Shown here piece after piece: positions 35,318 through 43,766 of a DNA stretch of 45,449 nt. Made by a program: the position numbers and the translations under genes. Position 1 is the stretch's first letter. Each line of letters starts with the position of its first letter. Source of the DNA: an uncultured Eubacteriales bacterium (lineage in GTDB: Bacteria > Bacillota > Clostridia > Christensenellales > CAG-138); assembly GCA_900544555.1 (NCBI GenBank), contig UQWD01000017.1, forward strand, positions 1-45,449, in the 5' to 3' direction. A model generated the notes under the pieces. The model was given only the letters and a program-made list of their open reading frames with translations. It was not told the origin of the DNA and ran no database searches.

Positions 35318-36223
35318 ATGAATTTTAAGAATATCGAAGAGTATCTTATCGACCGTTTTAAATTTACATGCATTGACCTTATCGATAAGGGATGGTCCGG
35401 CGACAGGAAATATTGCGCTCATCAAGCGGACGGCGCGAAGGTTTTGCTGCGCGTTTCATCGGCGGATCAGCATGCGGAAAAAAAAGAGGAGTTTAAAATG
35501 ATGAAGGCCGTCGCCGCGCTTGGGGTTCCCATGTGCCTGCCCCTATACTTTGAAAGCCGGGAGGGTTTCGTATTCTCAATCCAAAGCTGGGTTAACGGTA
35601 TCGAGGCGGAGGAGGCGCTGCCGAAGATTCAATGCGCGGAGCAGTACGCGCTCGGCTGTCGCGCCGGCGAGCTGCTTACAAAAATGCATTCCATTCCCGC
35701 GCCTAGATCGCAGCCCGATTGGGAAGCGCGCTTTAACAGGAAGATAGACAAGAAAATCGCGGGCTATCAGACATGCGCAATTAAGTTCGACGGCGGCGAA
35801 AAAATGATTGCCTATATTAACTCAAACCGCCATCTGCTAAAAAACAGGCCCCAGACCTTCCAGCATGGGGATTACCATATAGGCAACATGATGATTGACG
35901 GAAGGGGCAAACTAATCGTCATTGACTTTAACCGCTGCGATTTTGGCGACCCTTGGGAGGAGTTCAACCGCATCGTATGGTGCGCGCAAACGAGCCCGCC
36001 GTTTGCGAAGGGAATGATAAACGGGTATTTTAACGATAACCCTCCGATTGAGTTTTGGCGCTTGCTCAAGCTGTACATAGCGAGCAACACGCTATCCTCC
36101 GTTTATTGGGCAGTGCCGTTCGGCCAAAAAGAGGTCGGCGTGATGCTTTCACAGGCTCGGGATATACTCAGCTGGTACGATGATATGGCCGCGACGATTC
36201 CATCCTGGTATGATGAAGCGTGA
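35318..36223 (+). CDS. Aminoglycoside phosphotransferase family kinase
   Basis: A 301-residue kinase-like protein of the APH/choline kinase superfamily. The Brenner-type motif HGDYHIGN is at 183-190, and the metal-binding IDFNRCDFGDP at 202-212. The N-lobe has the KVLLRVS lysine (about 41). The substrate may be an antibiotic, a small alcohol or a metabolite; the family alone does not say, and I would not call it a resistance gene. GAGAGGT precedes the ATG, and a TATAAT lies about 100 bases upstream without a clear -35. Confidence 0.85.
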   Translation: MNFKNIEEYLIDRFKFTCIDLIDKGWSGDRKYCAHQADGAKVLLRVSSADQHAEKKEEFKMMKAVAALGVPMCLPLYFESREGFVFSIQSWVNGIEAEEALPKIQCAEQYALGCRAGELLTKMHSIPAPRSQPDWEARFNRKIDKKIAGYQTCAIKFDGGEKMIAYINSNRHLLKNRPQTFQHGDYHIGNMMIDGRGKLIVIDFNRCDFGDPWEEFNRIVWCAQTSPPFAKGMINGYFNDNPPIEFWRLLKLYIASNTLSSVYWAVPFGQKEVGVMLSQARDILSWYDDMAATIPSWYDEA

Positions 36224-36586
36224 TTCCGGCGAAGCCTTTCAACGTGGCGGGTTATCATAACAAAGCTTCTAAATCAGTGATTATCTGCAAGGAAAAGAAA
36301 AAAATGGGCAAGGTACTATTGCCGCGAAATCAATCAGTAAGCGTATTCGCTCATGCTCAAACAAGATTGGCTCCTTAACTTTTAGTGATAATTAAGCAGG
36401 ACGGTATAGCAATAAGCTATGCCGTCCCACTTTCTAAAAAAGCTGAAGCCATGAGCTCGTGCGCCGTTGGCGCTAAACGACGCCCAATGCATGAAAAGCC
36501 TTGCGGAGCACATGTTACAGGAAGTGAATAAGCCGCTGGAAATCGCTTCAATCGAGCTCCCAAGATGCAATACGTCTAACCGCGCT
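36224..36586. other. Intergenic region with a 12-bp-stem hairpin
   Basis: No gene recognised. The ORF at 36382-36570 (reverse) lacks a ribosome-binding site and any family resemblance. The notable element is the hairpin at 36399-36427. The region lies between the phosphotransferase gene (rightward) and ribU (leftward), where both transcripts must end. Confidence 0.5.
36399..36427. terminator. Possible bidirectional terminator hairpin
   Basis: GGACGGTATAGC pairs with GCTATGCCGTCC (one wobble) around AATAA. No strong T-run follows on either side, so its efficiency is uncertain, but its position between convergent genes fits a transcription stop. Confidence 0.5.
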
Positions 36587-37210
36587 TTAATCGTGATTCC
36601 ACGCGTCGGCTTCCCTATTTTGCTCCTCGCCTGCTGAATCAGTCGCTTCAGGCTTTTCTTCGCTCTTGCGCTCGATCCGCAGCACCTTTGCCGCGGATTT
36701 ATACAGCAAAAAGGTTATCGCCGCGTTGCCGAACGCTTTTATAGCGTTAAACGGGATAATAACGGGCAGCATCATGCTGTCAACCACCTCATACGGCGTC
36801 CCCCAGAAACGTACGGTAAAAAAGTAGTTTAGCGGTACCATCAGCGCTATTAAAGTCAGAGAGCCCAAGATGAGGGCGACGACCGCGCCCTTTCTTGTTT
36901 TGTGCGCCCGGTAAATAAGGCCCGCCACAAGAACCAAGCCCCCTGTCGCGCAAAAGTGCATCACGGCGCCTACCCACCCGCTCTGCGGAGAAATGAGTAG
37001 CCACTGCAGCATGCTGACCACAGCCGTCAGGCAAAGGCCCGCTATGGGGCCGAACATGAACGTGCCGATGAGTATCGGTACGTTCGCAATATCGAACTCC
37101 AGGTGTTGGGCGGCTGGAAATATGGGAAAATGGATCAGAAACACGAGTATAATCGACAGGGCGGCCAACAGCCCCATCTTGACCATCTGTTCAATACGTT
37201 TGCTCAGCAT
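36587..37210 (-). CDS. ribU: Riboflavin ECF transporter S component RibU
   Basis: Membrane-embedded substrate-binding subunit for riboflavin or FMN uptake; it needs the shared EcfA/EcfT energising module, which is not in this window. The protein (207 residues) has about six hydrophobic helices. The family segments are LEFDIANVPILIGTFMFGP and PFNAIKAFGNAAITF. The assignment to riboflavin is supported by the FMN riboswitch directly upstream. I start at the ATG at 37210, which has GGGAGG 8 bases upstream; the extra 21 N-terminal codons of the open frame fall inside the riboswitch expression platform. Confidence 0.93.
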   Translation of the reverse strand: MLSKRIEQMVKMGLLAALSIILVFLIHFPIFPAAQHLEFDIANVPILIGTFMFGPIAGLCLTAVVSMLQWLLISPQSGWVGAVMHFCATGGLVLVAGLIYRAHKTRKGAVVALILGSLTLIALMVPLNYFFTVRFWGTPYEVVDSMMLPVIIPFNAIKAFGNAAITFLLYKSAAKVLRIERKSEEKPEATDSAGEEQNREADAWNHD

Positions 37211-37235
37211 GCGTTTTACCTCCCGCTTACAATAC

Positions 37236-37270
37236 AAAATAAAAGAGCGCCTCCGGCTGCGAGGGGCGCG
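37236..37270 (-). terminator. Expression-platform terminator of the FMN riboswitch
   Basis: GC-rich hairpin (GCGCC...GGCGC with an internal CCTC/GAGG pairing option) followed in the leftward transcript by TCTTTTATTTT. It lies between the aptamer and the ribU ribosome-binding site, so FMN binding probably causes premature termination. Confidence 0.6.
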
Positions 37271-37287
37271 CAAACAACAAAACCACA

Positions 37288-37433
37288 GCCTTTTTCATCC
37301 GGACTATACCGTCGGCGCTGGATTCAAACCAGGCTCAGTTCGCGTCACGGTCATTTTCGTAACGCAAAGTCGCGGGCTTATCGGCACAGCCGCTTCACCG
37401 CCGGTGGGGAATTCCACCCCGCCCCAAAGCATC
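37288..37433 (-). ncRNA. FMN riboswitch (RFN element)
   Basis: Read leftward the sequence contains the conserved RFN blocks in order: TTTGGGGCGGGGTGGAATTC, then CCGGCGGT, GCCCGCGA, CTGAGCC-type stem, GATTC-type segment and GCCGACGGTATAGTCCGGATG. The closing P1 pairing is formed by GATGCTTT and GGATGAAAAAGG. The aptamer precedes ribU, the expected target, with a terminator after it. Confidence 0.93.
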
Positions 37434-37454
37434 ATACATATTATAATATGTATG
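37433..37454. repeat. Perfect 22-base palindrome over the ribU -10
   Basis: Each half is CATACATATTA or its complement, without a spacer. The centre contains the -10 hexamer of the ribU promoter, so a dimeric repressor could bind here. The palindrome is AT-rich, so chance self-complementarity is less improbable than for a mixed sequence. Confidence 0.6.
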
Positions 37455-37468
37455 GCGTTATATTACAA
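37440..37468 (-). promoter_or_regulatory. Promoter of the FMN riboswitch-ribU transcript
   Basis: Read leftward: TTGTAA, 17-base spacer, TATAAT (-10 at 37440-37445). The predicted start of transcription falls at the beginning of the aptamer. Confidence 0.75.
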
Positions 37469-37664
37469 GCTATGTTTTAAACCGAGTGAACCTCCGACTT
37501 CATAGCTCGTTGCGCCGTCGAGCATACCGAGCTTTTCAGCGCTGAATCGTCGGGCGACGATGATGAGCGCCCTGTTATTGAGCTTTATTAGCCAGCGCTT
37601 TGTAGTGCTTATTACCCGCCCGGTTTTTTAAGGAATCGGAAGATAAATTAAATAAACGAAATTC

Positions 37665-37693
37665 TTGACAAATTAGGCGCTTGAACCTAGAGT
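37665..37693 (+). promoter_or_regulatory. Candidate promoter of the GNAT gene
   Basis: Perfect TTGACA at 37665-37670, 17 bases, then TAGAGT. A TATACT five bases further on is an alternative -10 but at poor spacing. Confidence 0.5.
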
Positions 37694-37753
37694 ATACTCA
37701 TGCAAATAAGGCGGATAGTAGAAATAAACTATTAAAATTGAGAGGGAAATACT

Positions 37754-38206
37754 TTGGAAATAAAAATCATTGAAAGTAACAAAAAGGATTTTCTTGATCT
37801 ACTGCTCTTGGCGGACGAACAGGAAAACATGATTGATAGATATTTGAATAGAGGTAAACTTTTTGCATTATATGACGATGGATTAAAAAGCATTTGCGTT
37901 GTAACGGACGAGGGGAACGGAGGTTATGAACTGCAAAGCCTGGCAACTTACGAGAAATTCCAGGGCAAGGGGTATGGAAAAAAATTAGTAAGCCATGTTT
38001 TCGACTTTTACAAAGGCAAAGGTAAAACTATGCTCGTCGGAACCGGAGATATTCCTTGGATAGTCTCTTTTTACGAGCGTTGCGGATTTGTTTATTCGCA
38101 CCGTGTTGAAAACTACTTTCTAGAACATTATGAAATACCTATGTTTGAAGCGGGTGTTCAGTTAAAAGATAAAGTATATCTCAAAATGGATTTAGGAACG
38201 GTATAG
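37754..38206 (+). CDS. GNAT family acetyltransferase
   Basis: A 150-residue single-domain GNAT protein. The acetyl-CoA motif FQGKGYGKKLV is at about 69-79, preceded by the strand LQSLATYEKF and followed by VSFYERCGFVYSHRVENYF. It resembles amino-acid or small-molecule GNATs; the acceptor is unknown. The start is TTG, with GAGAGGG seven bases upstream. Codon use and base composition are AT-richer than the neighbours, which may mean it was acquired separately. A terminator follows at 38278. Confidence 0.85.
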   Translation: MEIKIIESNKKDFLDLLLLADEQENMIDRYLNRGKLFALYDDGLKSICVVTDEGNGGYELQSLATYEKFQGKGYGKKLVSHVFDFYKGKGKTMLVGTGDIPWIVSFYERCGFVYSHRVENYFLEHYEIPMFEAGVQLKDKVYLKMDLGTV

Positions 38207-38649
38207 ATTTTTTGCGGCTCGCCTTATTGGTATAGGGCGCATAATCTTTTGTTGTTGTCTATAGCGGCATGCGGGGCGCGGCGGTATTTTACACCGCGCT
38301 TTTGCCTGGTGCATGCCTCCCCCTGTCAGCGCTTTGCGCGCCCGTTCCCATGCCGCAGCCGACTAACCTGCGGGCTACTTCCTTCTCGTTTAGGGGCGAA
38401 ACCCGCGAGAAAAAAAGGCGCTTAGCCCGTTAATGCGCCCGCAGGCGTCGACCGTATCCGACGGCATGTGCGCGGTGAACAAAAAAACCCTGAAAAAATT
38501 TTCTGCACGGGGCGCTCTTTATGCCACAAAGCAAGCGGCATGTGTTAATCCGATAAACGTGGTGCAGCCGCTATTTCGATACGTTGAGGGCTGCCTCCTA
38601 TATAGAAAACAGCCCTACTGAAGAATAGATAAATCGTTTTATTTAACCG
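38207..38649. other. Intergenic region between GNAT gene and ilvE
   Basis: No gene recognised; the ORF at 38433-38621 has no ribosome-binding site. It holds the terminator at 38278-38303 and a longer-loop inverted repeat (GGGCTG/CAGCCC around 38589-38618) near the ilvE end, possibly the end signal of the leftward transcript. Confidence 0.45.
38278..38303 (+). terminator. Terminator of the GNAT gene
   Basis: GCGGT/ACCGC stem with a seven-base loop, extended by outer GC pairs past a bulged G, and followed by four T. It lies about 70 bases after the stop. Confidence 0.55.
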
Positions 38650-39714
38650 TCACACTTCCGTTACCCATCCGCGCGTATCCTGGATTCGTCCCCACTGCAA
38701 TCCGGTGAGCGTATCGTAAAACTCCTGCGTCATCGGGCCTATCCCGCCGCCGCCTATGGTTACGGCTATATCCCGGTAGGTCAGCTCTTTAACTGGGGAA
38801 ACCACCGCCGCGGTCCCGGTGCCGAACGCTTCTTTAAGATCTCCGGAGCGGCCGGATTCAATGAGCTCCTCGATGGAAATCGGCCTCTCCTCAATGGTTA
38901 AGCCTTTTTCCCGGGCAAGCGTCAGGATGCTGTCGCGCGTGATGCCGGGCAGTATGGTATCCTCAAGGGGCGCGGTTACCAGCTTACCGTTGATAACGAA
39001 CATCATGTTCATTGCGCCGACCTCCTGCACATATCTGCGCTCTCGGCCGTCCAGCCACAAAACCTGCGAGAACCCGAGCTTGGCGGCCTCCGCCCCCGCG
39101 CGTATGGAGCAAGCGTAGTTGCCGCCCGTTTTTGCGCCGCCCATACCGCCCGGCGCCGCGCGTATGTATTTATCCTCAACCAAAATGCGTATGGGCGCGA
39201 TTCCGGTAGGATAATAGGAGCCGGACGGCGAACAAATAATGTAGTAAAGGTAATGCGCCGCCTCGTGTACGCCAAGCGCCTCGTCGTTCGCTATCATGGT
39301 CGGGCGAATATACAAAGATTCGCCGGGCTTCTCGGGAATCCATTCCCTCTCGGTCTGGACCAGCCTGCGGATAGCTTCATAATTGAACTCCACATCGATC
39401 TCGGGCATATACAGCCTGCTCGCGGAACGGTTCAGGCGGCGGCAGTTGTCCCGCGCCCGGAAAAGGAGCGTGCGGCCGTCCGCGCTGTGATACGCTTTAA
39501 GGCCCTCGAATATTTCCTGTGCGTAGTGGAGAACGGAGCTTGCGGGATCGAGCGAGAGCCGATGGTAAGGTTCAATACGCGGGCTATGCCATCCCTTGCC
39601 CTCGTCGTACTCCATCATAAACATGTGATCCGTAAAGTGTTTGCCAAAACCAAGCGCAGCGTCTTCCCCGGGCTTAGCCTTGGGCGTGGTGGTAAGCGAT
39701 ACGTCAATCTGCAT
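38650..39714 (-). CDS. ilvE: Branched-chain amino acid aminotransferase
   Basis: Class IV PLP aminotransferase of 354 residues, the longer BCAT form. The PLP lysine is K195 in GGAKTGGNYA. VWLDGRERRYVQEVGAMN, with the conserved Glu, follows some 25 residues later, and GTGTAAVVSPV is near the C-terminus. It catalyses the last step of Leu, Ile and Val synthesis or the first of their breakdown. It is the last of four leftward genes (patA-like, tyrS, yigZ, ilvE) with 47 bases after yigZ. No T-box or leader peptide is seen in front. Confidence 0.95.
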   Translation of the reverse strand: MQIDVSLTTTPKAKPGEDAALGFGKHFTDHMFMMEYDEGKGWHSPRIEPYHRLSLDPASSVLHYAQEIFEGLKAYHSADGRTLLFRARDNCRRLNRSASRLYMPEIDVEFNYEAIRRLVQTEREWIPEKPGESLYIRPTMIANDEALGVHEAAHYLYYIICSPSGSYYPTGIAPIRILVEDKYIRAAPGGMGGAKTGGNYACSIRAGAEAAKLGFSQVLWLDGRERRYVQEVGAMNMMFVINGKLVTAPLEDTILPGITRDSILTLAREKGLTIEERPISIEELIESGRSGDLKEAFGTGTAAVVSPVKELTYRDIAVTIGGGGIGPMTQEFYDTLTGLQWGRIQDTRGWVTEV

Positions 39715-39761
39715 GGAAGAGGTACCCCCTGTTTAATTATAAAATAAAACGCATTCCCTTT

Positions 39762-40409
39762 TTAAGGGGTGCTGTTTACAGCTTTTTTCATATAACGCCA
39801 TTCGCCGCGGCGGATAACGGCGCGCCCGTCCGTTTTATCCGTGACGTCGGCGCACAAACCCTCGGCCGCCCCAGCTTCAACCGTTATGCTTGCTGTTACG
39901 CGGTCGGTAAACGAAACGCCGTTCACCTCGCCCGCGCCGCGAAGGAGCGCTTCAACGGCTCCATACCGCGTGTAGTCGATTTCAACAAGTATTTCAATTC
40001 CGGGAAGCATCAGCGCTACGCCAGCGGCGTTAAGCGCGTCCGCCGCGGACCGTGAGTATGCGCGCACGAGCCCGCCCGCGCCCAAGAGGACGCCCCCGAA
40101 GTATCGCGTTACCACGCACAGCGCGTTCGTAACGCCCCGGCTTTTTAAAACCTCCATAATGGGCATCCCCGCAGTCCCGCCCGGCTCGCCGTCGTCTGAA
40201 AAGCGGGCGGTATCGCCCCGAACGCCAAGCACGTACCCGAAACAATGATGGCTGGCGTCCCAGTAACGCTTGCGTATTCTTGCAAGCGCCTCCCTGGCGG
40301 CCGCCTCCGTCTCTACGGGGCAGCAACGGCCAATAAACCGGGAGCGGTTGACGACGACCTCGGTTTCGGATTCGGTTAAAACCGTATGGTACGGAATAAG
40401 CGGTTCCAT
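39762..40409 (-). CDS. YigZ/IMPACT family protein
   Basis: A 215-residue protein of the UPF0029/IMPACT family. The N-terminal domain has SRFIGRCCPVETEAAAREAL and the signature GEPGGTAGMPIMEVL, with TRYFGGVLLGAGGLVRAY following. The C-terminal DUF1949-like half ends the protein. Its eukaryotic relative IMPACT affects GCN2 signalling; bacterial function is unclear. The ATG overlaps the tyrS stop codon by one base, so translation is coupled to tyrS. Confidence 0.9.
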   Translation of the reverse strand: MEPLIPYHTVLTESETEVVVNRSRFIGRCCPVETEAAAREALARIRKRYWDASHHCFGYVLGVRGDTARFSDDGEPGGTAGMPIMEVLKSRGVTNALCVVTRYFGGVLLGAGGLVRAYSRSAADALNAAGVALMLPGIEILVEIDYTRYGAVEALLRGAGEVNGVSFTDRVTASITVEAGAAEGLCADVTDKTDGRAVIRRGEWRYMKKAVNSTP

Positions 40410-41632
40410 TACTTTCTTATACGGACAAAGCCCTTTTTGCCCTTTCTAAAAATCACGCCCTGCGCCAAATCACTTTCATCGATACGTGAATATATATCGG
40501 TTACCTTGTCGTCCCCAACAAACACGGCGCCGGATTCTATCATGCGCCTCGCGTCGGACTTGCTTTTGCACAGCCCGCTTAACGCCAAAAGATCCGTTAC
40601 CCGAAGGCCGGTGGATTCTATATCAGCGTCACAAAGCGTTAAGGTCGGCATGTTCTCTAGGCTTCCGCCGCCGGCGAACAGCGCCTCAGCGGACTCGCGG
40701 GCCTTTTCCGCCTCATCCGTTCCGTGGACCTGCTCGGTAAGCGTGTACGCCAAAACGCGCTTGGCCTCGTTGAGCGATGCGCCGCCCTCGCGGCACATTA
40801 TTTCAATCTCGTCCATGGGGATAAACGTGAGCATCGTCAGGAACGTTTTAACGTCAGCGTCGTCGACGTTACGGAAATACTGGTAGAAATCGAACACGGA
40901 GCATTTATTTTTGTCAAGCCATATCGCGCCCTTTTCCGTTTTACCCATCTTTTTCCCGTCCCGCGTGGATAAAAGCGGCGTGGTCAGGGCGAAGGCGGGC
41001 TTGCTTTCCTTACGGCGAATGAGATCCGCGCCGCTCAGGATGTTGCTCCACTGGTCGTCGCCGCCCATCTCCAAAATGCAGCCGTACTCGCGGTTGAGCA
41101 TCAAAAAGTCGTATGACTGCATGAGCATGTAGCTCATTTCGAAAAACGTGAGCCCCCGCTCCATGCGCTGGCGGTAACACTCGGCGCTGAGCATGCGGTT
41201 GACGGAAAAGAGCGAGCCGATTTCACGCATGAAGTTTAAAAAATTCAGGGGCCGAAGCCAATTTGCGTTGTTAACGATTACCGCTCCCCCATCCCCGAAG
41301 TCGATGAGCCGTTCCATCTGGCTTTTAAAACGCTTAGCGTTATAATCCAAATCCTCCTCGGAGAGCATACGGCGCATATCCGTTTTTCCTGAAGGATCGC
41401 CGACAAACGCGGTGCCGCCGCCCAAAAGCGCGATAGGGCGGTGCCCGTGCCTCTGCATGTGCGCCATGGTCATCAAAGCAACATAATGGCCGATATGAAG
41501 GCTGTCCGCCGTCGGATCAAAGCCGATATAAAACGTTACCTTTTCCCTGCCGAGCAGCTCGCGAAGCTCCTCGGGGTGAGAGCATTGCTTAATAAAGCCG
41601 CGTTGATTGAGAACATCGTATACATTTTGCAC
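40409..41632 (-). CDS. tyrS: Tyrosyl-tRNA synthetase
   Basis: Charges tRNA-Tyr. The class I signature HIGH is at 46-49 in SLHIGHY, and the second signature reads KMGKT in DGKKMGKTEKG (near 230). The catalytic domain is followed by a C-terminal S4 RNA-binding domain (KSDARRMIESGAVFVGDDKVTD). The 407-residue length is normal. The start is GTG at 41632 with GGAGGT eight bases upstream. No T-box leader is found before it, unlike many Firmicutes tyrS genes. Confidence 0.97.
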   Translation of the reverse strand: MQNVYDVLNQRGFIKQCSHPEELRELLGREKVTFYIGFDPTADSLHIGHYVALMTMAHMQRHGHRPIALLGGGTAFVGDPSGKTDMRRMLSEEDLDYNAKRFKSQMERLIDFGDGGAVIVNNANWLRPLNFLNFMREIGSLFSVNRMLSAECYRQRMERGLTFFEMSYMLMQSYDFLMLNREYGCILEMGGDDQWSNILSGADLIRRKESKPAFALTTPLLSTRDGKKMGKTEKGAIWLDKNKCSVFDFYQYFRNVDDADVKTFLTMLTFIPMDEIEIMCREGGASLNEAKRVLAYTLTEQVHGTDEAEKARESAEALFAGGGSLENMPTLTLCDADIESTGLRVTDLLALSGLCKSKSDARRMIESGAVFVGDDKVTDIYSRIDESDLAQGVIFRKGKKGFVRIRK

Positions 41633-41764
41633 TAAAACGCACCTCCATATTACCTAAAGCATAGCAGGAACGCGGCGGGAATGCAACGGTGCGCAAAGGC
41701 TGCTTAAACTGCTATGCCCCATCAAAAATACCAGATTTTTGTCAGCGCGCCCGTCCGGCGGCAG

Positions 41765-42946
41765 TTATTCTCCGCAGGCCTGACTAAAGAGCTTGCCCAG
41801 CCTCTCAATACCCGCCCGTATTTGCTCCGGATCCGCGCAGGAGAAGTTGAGGCGGAAAGCGTTTTTATGCGCCTCCTTATCCGTAAAGAAATGCTGCCCC
41901 GGTATATACGCTACCTTTTCCTCGCTGGTGGCGCGCTTGAGCAGCGCCGTCGCGTCGCAGCCCTCAGGCAGCTCGCCCCATACGAACAGCCCGCCCTGGG
42001 GGCGCGTATACGTACAGCTTTTCGGGAAGTGCATATCCATCGCCGCAAGCATGGCGTTGAGCCTTTCGCTGTATATGGCGTTAATGCGCTTGAGATGCTC
42101 CGGCAGCAGGCCGCGGCGAAGGAATTCCGCCGCAATACCCTGGGATAGGTTTGAGGTATGCGTATCCGCGCTCTGCTTGGCGATTGTCATCTTGCGTATT
42201 ATTTCGGGCTTGCCGAACGCGCACCCTACGCGGATGCCGGGAGATATGATTTTGGAAAAGCTGTTGAGCAGAAGAACGTCTCCGCCTTTATCAAAATATT
42301 TAATGGGAGGTATCGGCTCCCCGGCATAGCGAAGATCGCCGTACGGATCATCCTCTACGACAAGTACGCCGTACTCATGCGCCAGCTTGGCGATGCGCTC
42401 CCTTCGTTCCTTTGTCGTGGTGATGCCCGAGGGGTTTTGAAAGGTGGGAATGCAATAAAACATTTTTGGCCTGTGCTTTTTCATCAAAGCCTCGAGTTCG
42501 TCGGGCAGTACGCCGTTTTCATCCATTGGAACGGGTATTTTATCGGCCTGAAAAATATCCATAGTTTGTAGTGTACCCAGGAATGTGGGCGCTTCAACAA
42601 GCACGGCGTCGCCGGGATCCAGCAGGATTTCGCATATCAGGTTGATACCCTGCATGGAGCCGGTAAGGATAAGCACGTCGCTGTCCTCGGTTTTTACGCC
42701 CTTTGGGCGAACCATATGCTCAAGGTACATTTCCCTCAGCAGGGGCAGACCCTCCGTACCGCCGTATTGAAGTATGGAATCGGACAGGATATCGTCTGTG
42801 ATTTTTCGGATTTCGTTCACGGGAAACGATTCCCTGGCGGGGTTCCCGCCCCCAAACGATATCAATTCCTTATCGGAGAGTAAATGAAAAAGCTCGCGTA
42901 TCGCGCTTCCGGTAACCCCATCCATGCGGCGTGCGAATTGTGTCAT
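41765..42946 (-). CDS. PLP-dependent aminotransferase, fold type I (LysN/PatA-like)
   Basis: A 393-residue class I/II aminotransferase similar to 2-aminoadipate and aromatic aminotransferases. The PLP lysine is K232 in NSFSKIISPGIRVG; the Asp-Pro-Tyr that holds the cofactor ring is DDPYGDLRY at about 199-207, and NPSG is at about 171-174. The substrate cannot be fixed. I start at the ATG at 42946, which has AGGAGG seven bases upstream. It is the first gene of the leftward group, separated from tyrS by about 130 bases. Confidence 0.9.
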   Translation of the reverse strand: MTQFARRMDGVTGSAIRELFHLLSDKELISFGGGNPARESFPVNEIRKITDDILSDSILQYGGTEGLPLLREMYLEHMVRPKGVKTEDSDVLILTGSMQGINLICEILLDPGDAVLVEAPTFLGTLQTMDIFQADKIPVPMDENGVLPDELEALMKKHRPKMFYCIPTFQNPSGITTTKERRERIAKLAHEYGVLVVEDDPYGDLRYAGEPIPPIKYFDKGGDVLLLNSFSKIISPGIRVGCAFGKPEIIRKMTIAKQSADTHTSNLSQGIAAEFLRRGLLPEHLKRINAIYSERLNAMLAAMDMHFPKSCTYTRPQGGLFVWGELPEGCDATALLKRATSEEKVAYIPGQHFFTDKEAHKNAFRLNFSCADPEQIRAGIERLGKLFSQACGE

Positions 42947-43766
42947 GAAAAAACCTCCTGTCAATTTATCAGCATACAACATCATATAAAGAATATCTGT
43001 TTTGCGTTATATACGCAAAGTCAGCCGCCATGAGGCGGATCCGCTCAATTCTCATTCTAACGCTTCTATATGAACAAGTGAAATATATAATGATAAAGAC
43101 TTCATCAACACAAACAGCAAACAATTACGAACTGATGGCGTAAAAGGGGCATGGCGGTCAACATTTAATTTCATTTTTCGCGCCTTCAGGCGCCGCGAGA
43201 GTAGATTAATTAAGAGGTTACATTACTGATTTAATCTGTCTTTAAAGACACTTTAAAGAAAAGAATTGATTTTTTCATTTCTTTGTGTACAAATATAAGT
43301 TAACATGGCCGCCAAAAATTGATGAAAAGCCGGACAGGACGCAGCCTGCCTTCAAAAAATTGTTATGATGCGTCGCCTGCTTATGGTTGGGAAAAACGGC
43401 GCGCGTTATTCTGCGCATCAAACAGACGCCGGTTGCAGAGCAATGATTATTCAAAATAACGCGCGAAGTTTGCTTGAAAGCGATTGTTTGAGCCTGTACT
43501 TAATGCGTTCACAGGCGAGAACGCTATTAACATGTATGCTTGGATGCTGATACGCGTTTAAGCGGGTTTGAGCGGCCGTTACCGCGTATTGGCGCTTGAC
43601 GCCAGCGCTCCCGCCCCAAACGGTATACTCTTATTTAACAAATGTCCGCATTTACGCGCGTTTTGTTGCGCAAGACACTTTGATATGTTATATTTTATTA
43701 AAATCAATTATTCCCGTTATTTCATGGTGGCGCGGGCTCTATCATTCGATTTTTTGAGGTGAAAAA
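42947..43766. other. Intergenic region before the acyltransferase gene
   Basis: No gene recognised. ORFs at 43365-43550 and 43568-43762 lack ribosome-binding sites and family resemblance. A hairpin-forming GCGCCTTCAGGCGC occurs near 43186, and the promoter at 43666-43694 serves the downstream gene. Confidence 0.5.
43666..43694 (+). promoter_or_regulatory. Promoter of the acyltransferase gene
   Basis: TTGCGC at 43666-43671, 17-base spacer, TATATT at 43689-43694. The -10 is good; the -35 matches at three of six positions. Confidence 0.5.

Noticed and set aside
35318..36223. Phosphotransferase gene as an antibiotic resistance gene
   Set aside because: The APH fold is shared by many metabolic kinases, and nothing nearby suggests resistance or a mobile element.
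36430..36600. A rightward reading frame (KSLAEHMLQEVNKPLEIA and onward) that looks protein-like and might be a gene remnant
   Set aside because: It has no ribosome-binding site, is interrupted by a stop just upstream, and I cannot name a parent family, so a pseudogene call is not supported.
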